DNA from: an uncultured Clostridia bacterium
Lineage (GTDB): Bacteria > Bacillota > Clostridia > TANB77 > CAG-508
DNA length: 51,355 nt
Reading direction: 5' to 3'
NCBI GenBank assembly: GCA_934149275.1
Contig: CAKPEG010000010.1
Span: forward strand, 1 to 51,355
The notes below the pieces were generated by a model. It searched no databases and was not told the origin of the DNA. It saw nothing but the letters and a program-made list of their open reading frames with translations. Positions 1 to 7,376 of the stretch are shown here, one piece after another (the stretch's first letter is position 1; the number at the start of each line of letters is the position of its first letter). A program made the translations under genes and the position numbers.

Positions 1-87
1 AAAGAGTGGATTGATAAAGATTGTAAAGAGTCGATTGATGATGTCGAAAATATTATTATTAAGTGTGTAAGAGAATATAAATGTTAA
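1..87 (+). CDS. C-terminal end of an unidentified protein (cut by window edge)
   Basis: Frame 1 is open from the first base to a TAA at 85-87 and gives 28 residues rich in Asp, Glu and Lys (ends CVREYKC). The start lies outside the window. The next ORF follows after 32 bases on the same strand, so the two may share a transcript. I do not recognise the family; the piece is too short for a functional call. Confidence 0.45.
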   Translation, partial: KEWIDKDCKESIDDVENIIIKCVREYKC

Positions 88-119
88 AGATAAATTACAA
101 TTAATGGAGAAAACTAATT

Positions 120-272
120 ATGGGATTATTTGATAAACTTATGAAAAAAGAAACTGTTGATTGGAAAAATGCTTATATAGGAAATCCGAATTTTTATAAA
201 GGAAAAGATGGTAAGCCGTTTGGTGCATTTGCACTAACAGAAAATACCTTAACAAGTTGTATTTTTAATTAA
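120..272 (+). CDS. Short 50-aa ORF, probably a truncated gene
   Basis: The ATG at 120 is preceded by GGAG at 106-109 with good spacing. The product begins MGLFDKLMKKETVDWKNAY and contains the stretch KPFGAFALTENTLTS, which reads like the folded N-terminal part of a larger soluble protein. It then stops abruptly after CIFN. No in-frame continuation was found downstream, where a promoter begins within 20 bases, so this is probably a gene remnant left by a deletion. I cannot name the family. Confidence 0.4.
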   Translation: MGLFDKLMKKETVDWKNAYIGNPNFYKGKDGKPFGAFALTENTLTSCIFN

Positions 273-290
273 TAAATTTTCAAAAAAGAC

Positions 291-319
291 TTACACAAAA
301 TAAAAAAATATGCTATAAT
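291..319 (+). promoter_or_regulatory. Sigma-A-type promoter of the DUF2798 gene
   Basis: TTACAC at 291-296 and TATAAT at 314-319 are separated by 17 bases, with an extended -10 TG at 311-312. Transcription would start near 326 and leave a leader of about 120 bases before the gene at 449. Confidence 0.65.
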
Positions 320-325
320 CATAAA

Positions 326-448
326 AAACAGATATATATTAGGTTATAATTGGAAACGCACATTATTTAAAATAATGATAACGAACAACACAAATTGTAT
401 GTGTTGTTTTTTGATGTTTAAAATTATTTTAGAAAGGGGTTTTTAATT
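326..448 (+). promoter_or_regulatory. Structured leader with internal terminator-like hairpin
   Basis: Between the promoter and the DUF2798 start the leader can form a short outer helix (GTTAT near 343 with ATAAC near 378), an inner hairpin CATTATT/AATAATG (361-377) and then a 9-bp perfect hairpin followed by a run of T (384-412). The arrangement resembles an aptamer followed by an expression platform. It matches no riboswitch class I can name. The SD GAAAGGGG lies just before the ATG. Confidence 0.4.
384..412 (+). terminator. Intrinsic terminator or attenuator in the DUF2798 leader
   Basis: AACAACACA (384-392) and TGTGTTGTT (400-408) are perfect complements with a 7-base loop, and the 3' arm runs into six T. 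It lies downstream of a good promoter and upstream of the gene, so it would attenuate that gene. Confidence 0.65.
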
Positions 449-916
449 ATGCCAAAAACAAAATTTCAAGATTTTGTATATACTATTATTATGGTAATAT
501 GTATGGTATATACAATGATTTGCTATAATGTAGCAGTAAACACAGGAGGATTAACAAATCAAGTATTTGTAGCAGCACTAGGAGAGTTACCGATAATGGG
601 AGTTATTGCATTTATATTAGAAATTTTCTTTATTGGAAAATTAGCTCAAAAATTAGCATTTAGAATTGTAGATCCAAAAAAGGATAAGCCAATTTTTATA
701 ACATTAGCAATATCAACAATGATAGTATGCTTAATGTGCCCAATAATGAGTTTTTTTGGAAGTATATTATTTAGTTTTGATGGTATGTCAAATGTAATAT
801 CAAAATGGTTGTAAATATGTGTTTTGAATTTTCCAATGGCATTGTGTTCACAATTATTCTACATAGGACCTTTTGTTAGGTTTATATTTAATAAAATATT
901 TAAAAATAAAATATAA
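449..916 (+). pseudogene. DUF2798 family membrane protein interrupted by an in-frame stop
   Basis: The first 121 codons encode a hydrophobic protein with about four membrane segments (starts MPKTKFQDFVYTIIMVICMV) of the DUF2798 type. Codon 122 is TAA (812-814). The same frame then continues for 33 codons to TAA at 914-916 and encodes VLNFPMALCSQLFYIGPFVR, which I recognise as the conserved C-terminal membrane segment of this family. A CAA to TAA change at the position after WL is the simplest cause. The gene is therefore probably a recent pseudogene, or a truncated product is made. Other genes here use TAA as a normal stop, so recoding is unlikely. The function of the family is unknown. A promoter and leader are intact upstream. 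Confidence 0.8.
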
Positions 917-970
917 CATGTAGTTTGTATAAGAGTTTTTTTGTAATAATAGCAAGAAATTACGAATTAT

Positions 971-1010
971 AAAGCAAAATAGCAGTTTTATTTACTGCTA
1001 TTTTTGCTTT
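971..1010. terminator. Bidirectional terminator between convergent genes
   Basis: The arms at 971-985 and 995-1010 contain the complementary core AATAGCAG / CTGCTATT, with A-rich and T-rich flanks that extend the stem and give a T tract in both directions. It lies between the DUF2798 pseudogene and the convergent HxlR gene, and the HxlR stop codon (998-1000) is inside the 3' arm. Confidence 0.8.
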
Positions 1011-1318
1011 TTACGATAATTATTACCCCATTGAACCATAGAATCTAAAATAGGCTTTAAGCTCCAACCAGTATCTGTAAGAGAATATTCGACTCTAGGT
1101 GGAACTTCAGCAAAAACTTCACGATGAATAAGATTAGATTTTTCCATATCTCTTAAATTATTTGTAAGAACTTTTTGACTAATACCATTAAGAGATTTAC
1201 GAAGTTCACCAAATCTTTTAGTTCCAGTTAGCAAATCTCGAATAATTAAAATTTTCCATTTATCTCCGATTAATCCCATTGTTATTTCAACAGGACAAGC
1301 AGGTAATTCTTGTTTCAT
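998..1318 (-). CDS. HxlR-family winged-helix transcriptional regulator
   Basis: This 106-aa protein matches the small one-domain HxlR/YodB/MarR-like family. It starts MKQELPACPVEITMGLIGDKWK with the family Cys near residue 8, then has the helix-turn-helix RFGELRKSLNGISQKVLTN and the wing segment PPRVEYSLTDTG. Members sense electrophiles, oxidants or aldehydes, often through the N-terminal Cys, and usually repress a divergent gene. Here the divergent gene is the metallo-beta-lactamase-fold protein at 1621, and a perfect inverted repeat lies in the shared intergenic region. Cys8 fits redox sensing by analogy with YodB, but this is inference. Confidence 0.9.
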   Translation of the reverse strand: MKQELPACPVEITMGLIGDKWKILIIRDLLTGTKRFGELRKSLNGISQKVLTNNLRDMEKSNLIHREVFAEVPPRVEYSLTDTGWSLKPILDSMVQWGNNYRKKQK

Positions 1319-1467
1319 TATAAATCAACTCCAATCTTTATAAAAATTATAGCAAACAATTCAAAAAATGTAAATAATATAATAATATCAATAATAGTGT
1401 CTATTTGTATATAATATTCTAAAACGCAGCATACAAAATAAAAAATTTTAAAATTTTTATGTTCTAG

Positions 1468-1532
1468 AAAGTGCTAAATTACTAAAAAGTTACTTTTAGG
1501 TAACTATGAAACAAAAAAGTGCCTACTTTACC
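1468..1532. promoter_or_regulatory. Putative HxlR operator region
   Basis: The 300-base divergent intergenic region (1319-1620) holds a perfect inverted repeat AGTTAC-N6-GTAACT at 1488-1505. It is flanked by two related direct elements, AAAGTGCTAAATTACT (from 1468) and AAAGTGCCTACTTTACC (1517-1532). Clustered motifs like these between an HxlR gene and its target fit dimer binding sites. The rest of the gap is AT-rich with nothing else recognisable. Confidence 0.55.
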
Positions 1533-1620
1533 AAACAGAAAACTAAAAGTAAAATAATTACAGAATTTGAAAAAAAGAGTAGCTACTAAATTTAATAAAA
1601 AGAATAAGGAGTGTATAAAG

Positions 1621-2415
1621 ATGGAAGTTTCAAAAGTTAATTTAGGAAAAGGATATATAGATATTTATAATTTTGGAGATATAAAACTACATTGCTATCA
1701 AACAAATGACTTAATGAATGATGAAAGTTATATATTAGAAAATAATGAAAATGTACTATTGGTAGAATTTCCAGCATTTTATGATAATTTAGAAGAATTT
1801 GAAAAATATGTAAGAGGACTAAACAAAAATATTGTTGGAAAAGTATTTTCAGATCATCCAAACGGAGGAACAATACTAAAAGATGTAAAAGGATATGCGT
1901 CAAAAGGTACAATAAAATCAATGAAAGAAGGAACAATACATAATTTAGTAACAGGATTCGAGAAATCATTTAATGGAGCATTTGCCAAAGAATATCATGA
2001 AATAACAAATATTTTAGAAGATGAAAATGTAAATATTGGTGGATTTCAATTAAAAATAACATATCATGATGAAAATATTGAAATAGAATTTCCACAAATA
2101 AGATGTGTATATACACATATGTTAGGACATGATTGTCATTCAATAGTTGCAGGAGAAGGTCATGCAAATGTTATTATTGAACAATTAAAGAGATATAAAG
2201 CAAATGGATATAATTTAGTATTATCAAGTCATTACACACCAGAAACATTAAAAGATGTTGATACAAAAATTGCATATCTTGAAGAATTAAAAGAATTAGC
2301 AAAAGAAAGCAAAGATGCAACTGATTTTGAAAATAAAGTAAAAACAGAATATCCAGAATATAGTGGACTAAATTATTTAGATATGACAGCAGGATTTTTC
2401 TTCCCACAAAATTAG
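1621..2415 (+). CDS. Degenerate metallo-beta-lactamase-fold protein, likely HxlR target
   Basis: The start is set at 1621 (MEVSKVNLGKGYIDIYNF), where AAGGAG at 1606-1611 has good spacing. An upstream in-frame ATG at 1567 lacks an SD. The 264-aa protein has the strand pattern of MBL-fold hydrolases (NVLLVEFPAFYDN, then GKVFSDHPNGGT where HxHxDH is expected, MLGHDCHSIVAG and LSSHYTPETL). The full HxHxDH signature is missing, so metal binding is probably reduced or altered. The gene is divergent from the HxlR regulator and probably responds to a small reactive molecule. A hairpin at 2423-2460 separates it from the macrodomain operon. The substrate is unknown. Confidence 0.7.
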   Translation: MEVSKVNLGKGYIDIYNFGDIKLHCYQTNDLMNDESYILENNENVLLVEFPAFYDNLEEFEKYVRGLNKNIVGKVFSDHPNGGTILKDVKGYASKGTIKSMKEGTIHNLVTGFEKSFNGAFAKEYHEITNILEDENVNIGGFQLKITYHDENIEIEFPQIRCVYTHMLGHDCHSIVAGEGHANVIIEQLKRYKANGYNLVLSSHYTPETLKDVDTKIAYLEELKELAKESKDATDFENKVKTEYPEYSGLNYLDMTAGFFFPQN

Positions 2416-2422
2416 AAAATTC

Positions 2423-2460
2423 AATAAAGAATTGTGCTTAAAATAGTGCAATTCTTTATT
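2423..2460 (+). terminator. Terminator-like hairpin
   Basis: AATAAAGAATTG and CAATTCTTTATT form a long AT-rich stem with an apical GC pair. The following T tract is weak (interrupted by A), so read-through into the macrodomain gene at 2480 is possible. Confidence 0.5.
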
Positions 2461-2479
2461 ATCATAAAAAGGAGCATTT

Positions 2480-3274
2480 ATGGAAAGGTTAGATTTTTTA
2501 ATTAATTATTTAATAAAAGAAAATAAAGAGATTGATATTAAAGAAACACCACAAAATACAAGTGATAAAAAAAGATTATATCGTTCATTGTGTAATATTA
2601 GAGAACCATTACCAATATCAGAAAAATATATTAAAATAGAAAATGAGTTTTTAAAAAAGGAAAATACAAACAAAGGCATTGTTGAATCAAACGCTATAAC
2701 TCCATTTATAAAATATAAAGAAAGTCAAATATGCTTATGGCAGGGGGATATAACAACTTTAAAAATAGATGCAATTGCAAATGCAGCAAATTCGCAAGGA
2801 TTAGGATGTTTTATACCTTGCCATAAGTGTGTAGACAATGCAATCCATTCTGCAAGTGGTGTTGAATTAAGACTAGAATGCAATAAAATTATGCAAAAGA
2901 TAGGAATGTTACAAACAGGAAAAGCATTTATAACAAAAGGCTATAATTTGCCATCAAAATATGTGATTCATACAGTAGGACCAATTATATATGAAAATGT
3001 AACAGAAAAAGAAATATTAGAATTGAAAAATTGTTATATAAATGCACTAGAACTTGCAAAAGAAAATAATATAAAAACAATAGCGTTTCCTTGTATCTCT
3101 ACAGGAGAATTTAGATTTCCAAAAGAACTAGCATCAAAAATTGCAATAGAAACAATAAAAGAATATTTAGATACAAACGAAGAATATTTTGAAAAAATAA
3201 TATTTAATGTTTTTTTAGATGAAGATTATAAAATATATTTAAAGAATTTGGGAGAAATTTATGGAAGAATGTAG
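2480..3274 (+). CDS. Zinc-dependent macrodomain ADP-ribosyl hydrolase (Zn-Macro)
   Basis: The 264-aa protein has an N-terminal helical extension (about residues 1-85) and a macrodomain from about 88. The motif is NAANSQGLGCFIPCHKCVDNAI (from residue 101), with the Cys/His/Cys set at about 110, 115 and 117 that defines the zinc-containing macrodomains found with class M sirtuins in Streptococcus and Staphylococcus. These remove mono-ADP-ribose that SirTM puts on its target. The start at 2480 follows AAAGGAG. The stop overlaps the SirTM start by 14 bases, which implies translational coupling. The lipoate-ligase and GcvH-L genes of the classical operon are not in this neighbourhood, so the modified protein here may be different or encoded elsewhere. 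Confidence 0.88.
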   Translation: MERLDFLINYLIKENKEIDIKETPQNTSDKKRLYRSLCNIREPLPISEKYIKIENEFLKKENTNKGIVESNAITPFIKYKESQICLWQGDITTLKIDAIANAANSQGLGCFIPCHKCVDNAIHSASGVELRLECNKIMQKIGMLQTGKAFITKGYNLPSKYVIHTVGPIIYENVTEKEILELKNCYINALELAKENNIKTIAFPCISTGEFRFPKELASKIAIETIKEYLDTNEEYFEKIIFNVFLDEDYKIYLKNLGEIYGRM

Positions 3275-4103
3275 TTCAAGAATTTTACAAGCAAAACAAG
3301 CAATAAAACGAGCAGATTATATTATAATTGGTGCAGGAAGTGGTCTTTCAACAGCAGCAGGTTTACTCTATAGTGGAGAAAAGTTTGAAAAAGATTTTAA
3401 AGAATTTATAGAAAAATATCATTTGGATAATTTATATTCAGCATCGTTTTATGAATTTAAGACACAAGAAGAAAAGTGGGCATTTTTTGCAAAAATGATA
3501 AAACTAAATAGATATAATGAAAAGCCACTAAAATTGTATCAAGAATTATATGAAATTGTTAAAAATGAAGAATATTTTGTTTTAACAACAAATGTAGATG
3601 GGCAATTTTACAATAGTGGTTTTGGTAAAGATAAAGTATTTGAAGTGCAGGGAGATTATAGTTATTTACAATGTGAAAATGCTTGTCATAATAAATTATA
3701 TGATAATAAAGAATTAGTAGAAAAGTGGTTACGAAATACAAAAAACTGCAAAATACCATCAGATTTAGTAATGAAATGCCCAGTATGTGGTGGTAATATG
3801 GATATGAATTTAAGAAAAGATGCAAACTTTGTTCAAGATGAAAATTGGTATAGACAATCCAGAAAATATGAAGATTTTTTATCTAGAAGTAAAGGCAAAA
3901 ATGTGGTATTATTAGAAATAGGGGTTGGATTTAATACTCCTGGAATAATAAGATTTCCATTTGAACAAATGACAGCAAATAGTGAAAAAACAACACTTAT
4001 AAGAATAAACAAAGATTATCCAAATCCAATGTTAGAAATAGAAAATAAAACAATTTCTTTTGATGAAGATACAAATAAAATAATAGAAGATTTAAAGGAG
4101 TAA
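3261..4103 (+). CDS. Class M sirtuin (SirTM), protein ADP-ribosyltransferase
   Basis: The 280-aa protein has the NAD-binding loop GAGSGLSTAAG (24-34) and TTNVDGQF (109-116) in place of the TQNIDGLH of deacetylases. At the position of the catalytic His there is Gln130 (FEVQGDY). This is the family hallmark of SirTM enzymes, which ADP-ribosylate rather than deacylate. A structural zinc site is formed by C138, C142 and C173/C176 (CPVCGG). The ATG lies inside the end of the macrodomain gene, with GGGAG as SD. In known systems the pair reversibly modifies a lipoylated GcvH-like protein during oxidative stress; extending this to the present operon is inference. Confidence 0.87.
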   Translation: MEECSSRILQAKQAIKRADYIIIGAGSGLSTAAGLLYSGEKFEKDFKEFIEKYHLDNLYSASFYEFKTQEEKWAFFAKMIKLNRYNEKPLKLYQELYEIVKNEEYFVLTTNVDGQFYNSGFGKDKVFEVQGDYSYLQCENACHNKLYDNKELVEKWLRNTKNCKIPSDLVMKCPVCGGNMDMNLRKDANFVQDENWYRQSRKYEDFLSRSKGKNVVLLEIGVGFNTPGIIRFPFEQMTANSEKTTLIRINKDYPNPMLEIENKTISFDEDTNKIIEDLKE

Positions 4104-4109
4104 ATATAG

Positions 4110-5066
4110 ATGATAATAAATACAGGATGCAGAACAGATATACCAGCATTTTATTCAAAATGGCTAATGAACAGAATAAGAGAAGGATATGTATTAGTAA
4201 GAAATCCATATTATCCATCACAAGTAACTAAATATAGTGTATCGCCAAATGTAGTAGATTGTTTAGCATTCTGCACTAAAAATCCAGAACCTATGCTAAA
4301 ATATTTAAATGAACTTGATATTTACAGACAATATTGGTTTGTAACAATTACACCTTATGGAAAAGATATTGAGCCAGTTGTACCAAATAAAGAAAAAGTG
4401 ATAGAAAGTTTTAAGAAATTATCAAATCATATAGGCATAGATTCTATTGGGTGGAGATATGATCCGATTTTCATAAATAATGATTTTGATGTAGAAAAGC
4501 ACATAGAATGCTTTGAGAAAATGGCTAATAGTTTGAAAGGATATACTCATAATTGTACTATTAGCTTTTTGGATTTATATGAAAAAGTAAAAAGAAATGC
4601 TCCAGATTTAAGACCACCAACAAAAGAGGAACAAATTTGTATTGCTAAAGCTTTCGCACGAATAGGAAAAGAAAACAATATAGTAATACATAGTTGTTGT
4701 GAAAAGACTTTTTTATCAGAATATGGATTAAAATGTAATGGATGTATGAGCCAAGAAATTGTTGAAAAATCAATAAATTGCAAGTTAGAGCCACCTAAAA
4801 GGAAAAATTTGAGACAAGAATGTAATTGCCTTATGGGAAATGATATAGGGGCATATAATACTTGTGGACATTTATGCAAGTATTGTTATGCAAATGCTAA
4901 TAAGGGTTTAGTTATTGAAAATATAAAAAAACATAATGAAAAATCTCCTTTTTTAATTGGAAATAATGAAATTGGAGATAAGATAACAGATGCTAAACAA
5001 AAAAGTTGGCTTGTAAGTAGAAATGAGCAGATTAGTTTTATCTACGAGGGAAACAAATTACAATAA
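4110..5066 (+). CDS. DUF1848 family protein with cysteine-rich (Fe-S-like) C-terminus
   Basis: This 318-aa protein starts 6 bases after SirTM. It begins MIINTGCRTDIPAFYSKWLM and has a TIM-barrel-like body (VDCLAFCTKNPEPM, WFVTITPYG, IGWRYDPIF) as in DUF1848 proteins. The C-terminal third carries CNGCMS and then CNCLMGNDIGAYNTCGHLCK followed by YCYAN. The CxxxCxxC-like spacing of the latter resembles a radical-SAM [4Fe-4S] motif placed at the wrong end of the protein. The reaction is not known to me. Its tight coupling to the macro/SirTM pair suggests it acts on the same target or stress. The operon probably ends at the hairpin at 5123-5151. Confidence 0.8.
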   Translation: MIINTGCRTDIPAFYSKWLMNRIREGYVLVRNPYYPSQVTKYSVSPNVVDCLAFCTKNPEPMLKYLNELDIYRQYWFVTITPYGKDIEPVVPNKEKVIESFKKLSNHIGIDSIGWRYDPIFINNDFDVEKHIECFEKMANSLKGYTHNCTISFLDLYEKVKRNAPDLRPPTKEEQICIAKAFARIGKENNIVIHSCCEKTFLSEYGLKCNGCMSQEIVEKSINCKLEPPKRKNLRQECNCLMGNDIGAYNTCGHLCKYCYANANKGLVIENIKKHNEKSPFLIGNNEIGDKITDAKQKSWLVSRNEQISFIYEGNKLQ

Positions 5067-5067
5067 G

Positions 5068-5197
5068 TAAATCAAATTATTTTAGTAAACATTACAAAAA
5101 TTAAATAATAAAAAAATTACGAGGTATTGAATTTAATCAATATCTTTTTTTGTTGCACACATTAATAATCAATAGAAGAGAAATAGAAGTAGATATG
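5068..5197 (+). repeat. Imperfect direct repeat, copy 1 (130 bp)
   Basis: This stretch is repeated at 6912-7042. The two copies share the end of an ORF (K-S-[NK]-Y-F then YKN and stop), a terminator hairpin GGTATTGA/TCAATATC with a T tract (5123-5151), and a gene-start-like end AATAGAAGAGAAATAGAAG followed by an ATG at 5195. That ATG opens a 29-codon ORF (5195-5284) of no recognisable family. Confidence 0.8.
5123..5151 (+). terminator. Intrinsic terminator after the macro/SirTM/DUF1848 operon
   Basis: GGTATTGA (5123-5130) pairs with TCAATATC (5137-5144), with one G-T pair, and is followed by seven T. Confidence 0.65.
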
Positions 5198-5292
5198 GAA
5201 AAGTATAAAAAAAGAAATATGAAACATTGCATAAAATTAAAACAATACGACCAACTTGGAGCATTGAAAAATGCAAAATTTTAAAATATATC

Positions 5293-5322
5293 TTGTATAG
5301 TTTATAATAAAAGTGTTATACT
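5293..5322 (+). promoter_or_regulatory. Putative promoter of the 83-aa gene
   Basis: TTGTAT at 5293-5298 and TATACT at 5317-5322 have an 18-base spacer. The inferred start near 5329 would leave a leader of only about 11 bases before the ATG at 5340. Confidence 0.45.
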
Positions 5323-5339
5323 ATGCTTGAACAATTGCT

Positions 5340-5591
5340 ATGCTTAATTTGCAATATTGGTGTAAAGATGAGAACGAAAAGGAAAGATTAAAAAGAGTTT
5401 ATGCAGAAAATGAAAGAAAATATCAAGATGAATTAAGAGAAAAATATAATCCAGACAACTTATTTAAAAATAAGCAAAAAGTAGTAGAAGAAAAATTTGA
5501 AGAAACTGCAATGGTTGAATATAAAGAAGATACATTTTGGATTAAAATAAAAAGATTTTTAAAAGGATTATTTAAAAAAAATAATAAATAG
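5340..5591 (+). CDS. Small charged protein with basic C-terminal helix, unknown function
   Basis: The 83-aa product starts MLNLQYWCKDENEKERLKRV. It is predicted to be mostly helical, with alternating Lys/Glu (possible coiled coil, residues 12-55) and a C-terminal amphipathic stretch FWIKIKRFLKGLFKKNNK that could lie on a membrane. There is no clear SD before the ATG, but a promoter is close, so translation may be near-leaderless. The membrane gene at 5619 follows within 28 bases. No family was recognised. Confidence 0.45.
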   Translation: MLNLQYWCKDENEKERLKRVYAENERKYQDELREKYNPDNLFKNKQKVVEEKFEETAMVEYKEDTFWIKIKRFLKGLFKKNNK

Positions 5592-5618
5592 ATTTACAAA
5601 TTAATAGGAGCAAATAAA

Positions 5619-6074
5619 ATGTTATATATAATATTGATACTTATTATTTTTATGTTATATATGTTTATATATTATATAATTCATAAAAATACAAATATAG
5701 TAGATGGGGAAATTATACGAGTTGATAAAGTAAGAATTTTTAATTCAACAGTTAAAAAATTTAATACTACAATAACATATTCTTACATTGTAAACAATAA
5801 AAAACATATAAGTACAATGATTGATGATTTGGAAATAAGTAATTTGCTTTACAAATACATTAAAACAAAATCAAATGAAAAATTCTTTAAAAATGAATAT
5901 ACATATTATGTAAAAAAGAAAGACATTAAAGTACGATATAAAATTAACAATCCTCAAGATTCAAAAATTAATAACTTTATATTAAAAGAGATTATATATT
6001 TGTTAATTATAGATATGATTTTTACTTTAATTGGAATTATAATTTTGGGATTAATATGGTATATTTACCATTGA
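5619..6074 (+). CDS. Small membrane protein with an extracytoplasmic domain (DUF3592-like)
   Basis: The 151-aa protein has an N-terminal membrane segment (residues 2-22, almost all I/L/Y/M/F) and a soluble middle (25-125) with strands such as VDGEIIRVDKVRIFNSTVKK and ITYSYIVNNKKH. A second membrane segment at 125-150 follows. This two-helix frame around a small beta domain resembles DUF3592-type proteins; the assignment is tentative. The SD is TAGGAG before the ATG. It sits between two small genes bounded by the direct repeat. Confidence 0.55.
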   Translation: MLYIILILIIFMLYMFIYYIIHKNTNIVDGEIIRVDKVRIFNSTVKKFNTTITYSYIVNNKKHISTMIDDLEISNLLYKYIKTKSNEKFFKNEYTYYVKKKDIKVRYKINNPQDSKINNFILKEIIYLLIIDMIFTLIGIIILGLIWYIYH

Positions 6075-6129
6075 GTATAAAATATATAGATAAAATGAAA
6101 ATAAATTTATTTTAGAATAGGCGAAGAAT

Positions 6130-6765
6130 ATGAAAGTTCAAAAGAAAATATATAAATGTGCTGTATGTGGTACGGAAAATGAATATTTAGATTATATGTC
6201 GAATTTTGTAAAAGGATATTCAGATTTTGATATGAAACCAGTTGGTAGTATGATGGGAATAGGTGCAAATATTATGGAATGTCCCAATTGTCATTATTCA
6301 AGTTATCAAATTAATACTACAATAGAATCAAGATTTACTAATAATTTTAAATTATGGAATGAACTAAGTGAATTTCAAGAAATTATAAAAAAATATTCAG
6401 GAGCTTTAAGAAAGATTTTATTAGTTGCAAAACAATATGAAAATAATATGGATTATTCAAATGCATATAAGTCATATATAATGGCATCATGGGTTTGCAA
6501 CGAAAAAAATGCTTCTGATTTTAGAATTAAAGCATGTCAAATATTCGCTGAAAAAGTATTACCTTATTATAATAGTAATCTGCTACAAATTGTGGATATA
6601 CTACGAATGGAAGGTAATTTTGATGATGCATTAAAAGTAATCGGCTCTATAGAACAAATAACAGATGAATTTGATGATAAATTATTAAAAATAATTAATG
6701 CAGAAAAAAATTTCATACAAAATAAAGACATAAGCAGACATAATTTGGGAGAGATATTTGGATAA
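6130..6765 (+). CDS. DUF2225-like zinc-ribbon and TPR-type helical protein
   Basis: The 211-aa protein begins with two knuckles, CAVCGTENEY (residues 9-18) and CPNCHYSSY (about 51-59), around the segment DFDMKPVGSMMG. This pattern is typical of DUF2225 proteins. The rest is helical with repeats such as YSNAYKSYIMASWVC and NFDDALKVIGSIEQ, similar to tetratricopeptide helices. The two CxxC pairs probably hold one zinc ion. It is presumably cytosolic, with unknown function. The SD is weak (ATAGGCGAAG). Confidence 0.65.
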   Translation: MKVQKKIYKCAVCGTENEYLDYMSNFVKGYSDFDMKPVGSMMGIGANIMECPNCHYSSYQINTTIESRFTNNFKLWNELSEFQEIIKKYSGALRKILLVAKQYENNMDYSNAYKSYIMASWVCNEKNASDFRIKACQIFAEKVLPYYNSNLLQIVDILRMEGNFDDALKVIGSIEQITDEFDDKLLKIINAEKNFIQNKDISRHNLGEIFG

Positions 6766-6911
6766 AAATAAATACTCTAAATTTTTAAATATTCAAAAGA
6801 AGAAACAAGTATATCGAAAGTAAGAAAATTTAAAGCAGATAGTTAGTTAATATTATTTACTTTTGTGATATAAACAATAAAAGGCAGTGATTTTATGGAA
6901 AAAACAAAGGT

Positions 6912-7042
6912 TAAATCAAAATACTTTATCCAATATTACAAAAATTAAATAATAAAAAAATTACGAGGTATTGAATTTAATCAATATCTCTTTTTTGTCG
7001 CACATATCAATAAGCAATAGAAGAGAGGTAGAAGTAGATATG
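6912..7042 (+). repeat. Imperfect direct repeat, copy 2 (131 bp)
   Basis: Second copy of the unit at 5068-5197. Its first part is the end of a 17-codon ORF (6895-6948, ends YFIQYYKN); the middle holds the hairpin GGTATTGA/TCAATATC with a T tract (6967-6996); the end AATAGAAGAGAGGTAGAAG leads into a decayed gene. The stretch 6766-6894 before it has no recognisable gene. Confidence 0.8.
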
Positions 7043-7203
7043 AATTTCAAGACTTAATTGATTATTCTTTTACATATCATTTTGATGATTGGTTTCCGCT
7101 TTTATGTGACAATTCTGCATTTGTTATTGTTAATTATTTAAAATCTTGCAGACATAGATTAAGTCATAATATTGATTTTTCTTCAGGGGAAATTACTGAA
7201 TAA
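7042..7203 (+). pseudogene. Gene remnant downstream of repeat copy 2
   Basis: Frame-open stretch of 53 codons with no start codon, ending TAA at 7201-7203. The encoded sequence (DLIDYSFTYHFDDWFPLLCD, later NYLKSCRHRLSHNIDF) has a normal globular composition. The SD-like AGAGAGGTAGAAG and ATG just before it are in another frame. This fits a truncated and frameshifted gene. The family was not recognised. Confidence 0.4.
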
Positions 7204-7207
7204 AAAA

Positions 7208-7234
7208 ATGGGGGGGTGACTACGACCCCCCCAT
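7208..7234 (+). other. GC-rich perfect hairpin (G7/C7 stem)
   Basis: ATGGGGGGG (7208-7216) and CCCCCCCAT (7226-7234) are perfect complements around a 9-base loop TGACTACGA. This is the strongest GC stem in an otherwise very AT-rich region. It lies directly after the gene remnant. There is no T tract after it; the tandem GTGTTCA GTGTTCA follows. It could be a transcript-stabilising 3' end. Confidence 0.6.
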
Positions 7235-7376
7235 AGTGTTCAGTGTTCACAACTTAATTTATATAATAATTCTTTTTTATATTTTCCTTTTTTTGTTTCA
7301 TTATAACATAAAAAATGGTAAAAAAACATTATTTATATTTTTATTTAAAATTATTCTATAGAATAGGAGAGAGAAG

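Noticed and set aside
1637..2407. Three ORFs on the minus strand inside the MBL-fold gene
   Set aside because: Leu-rich shadow frames opposite an AT-rich coding gene; no SDs or domains.
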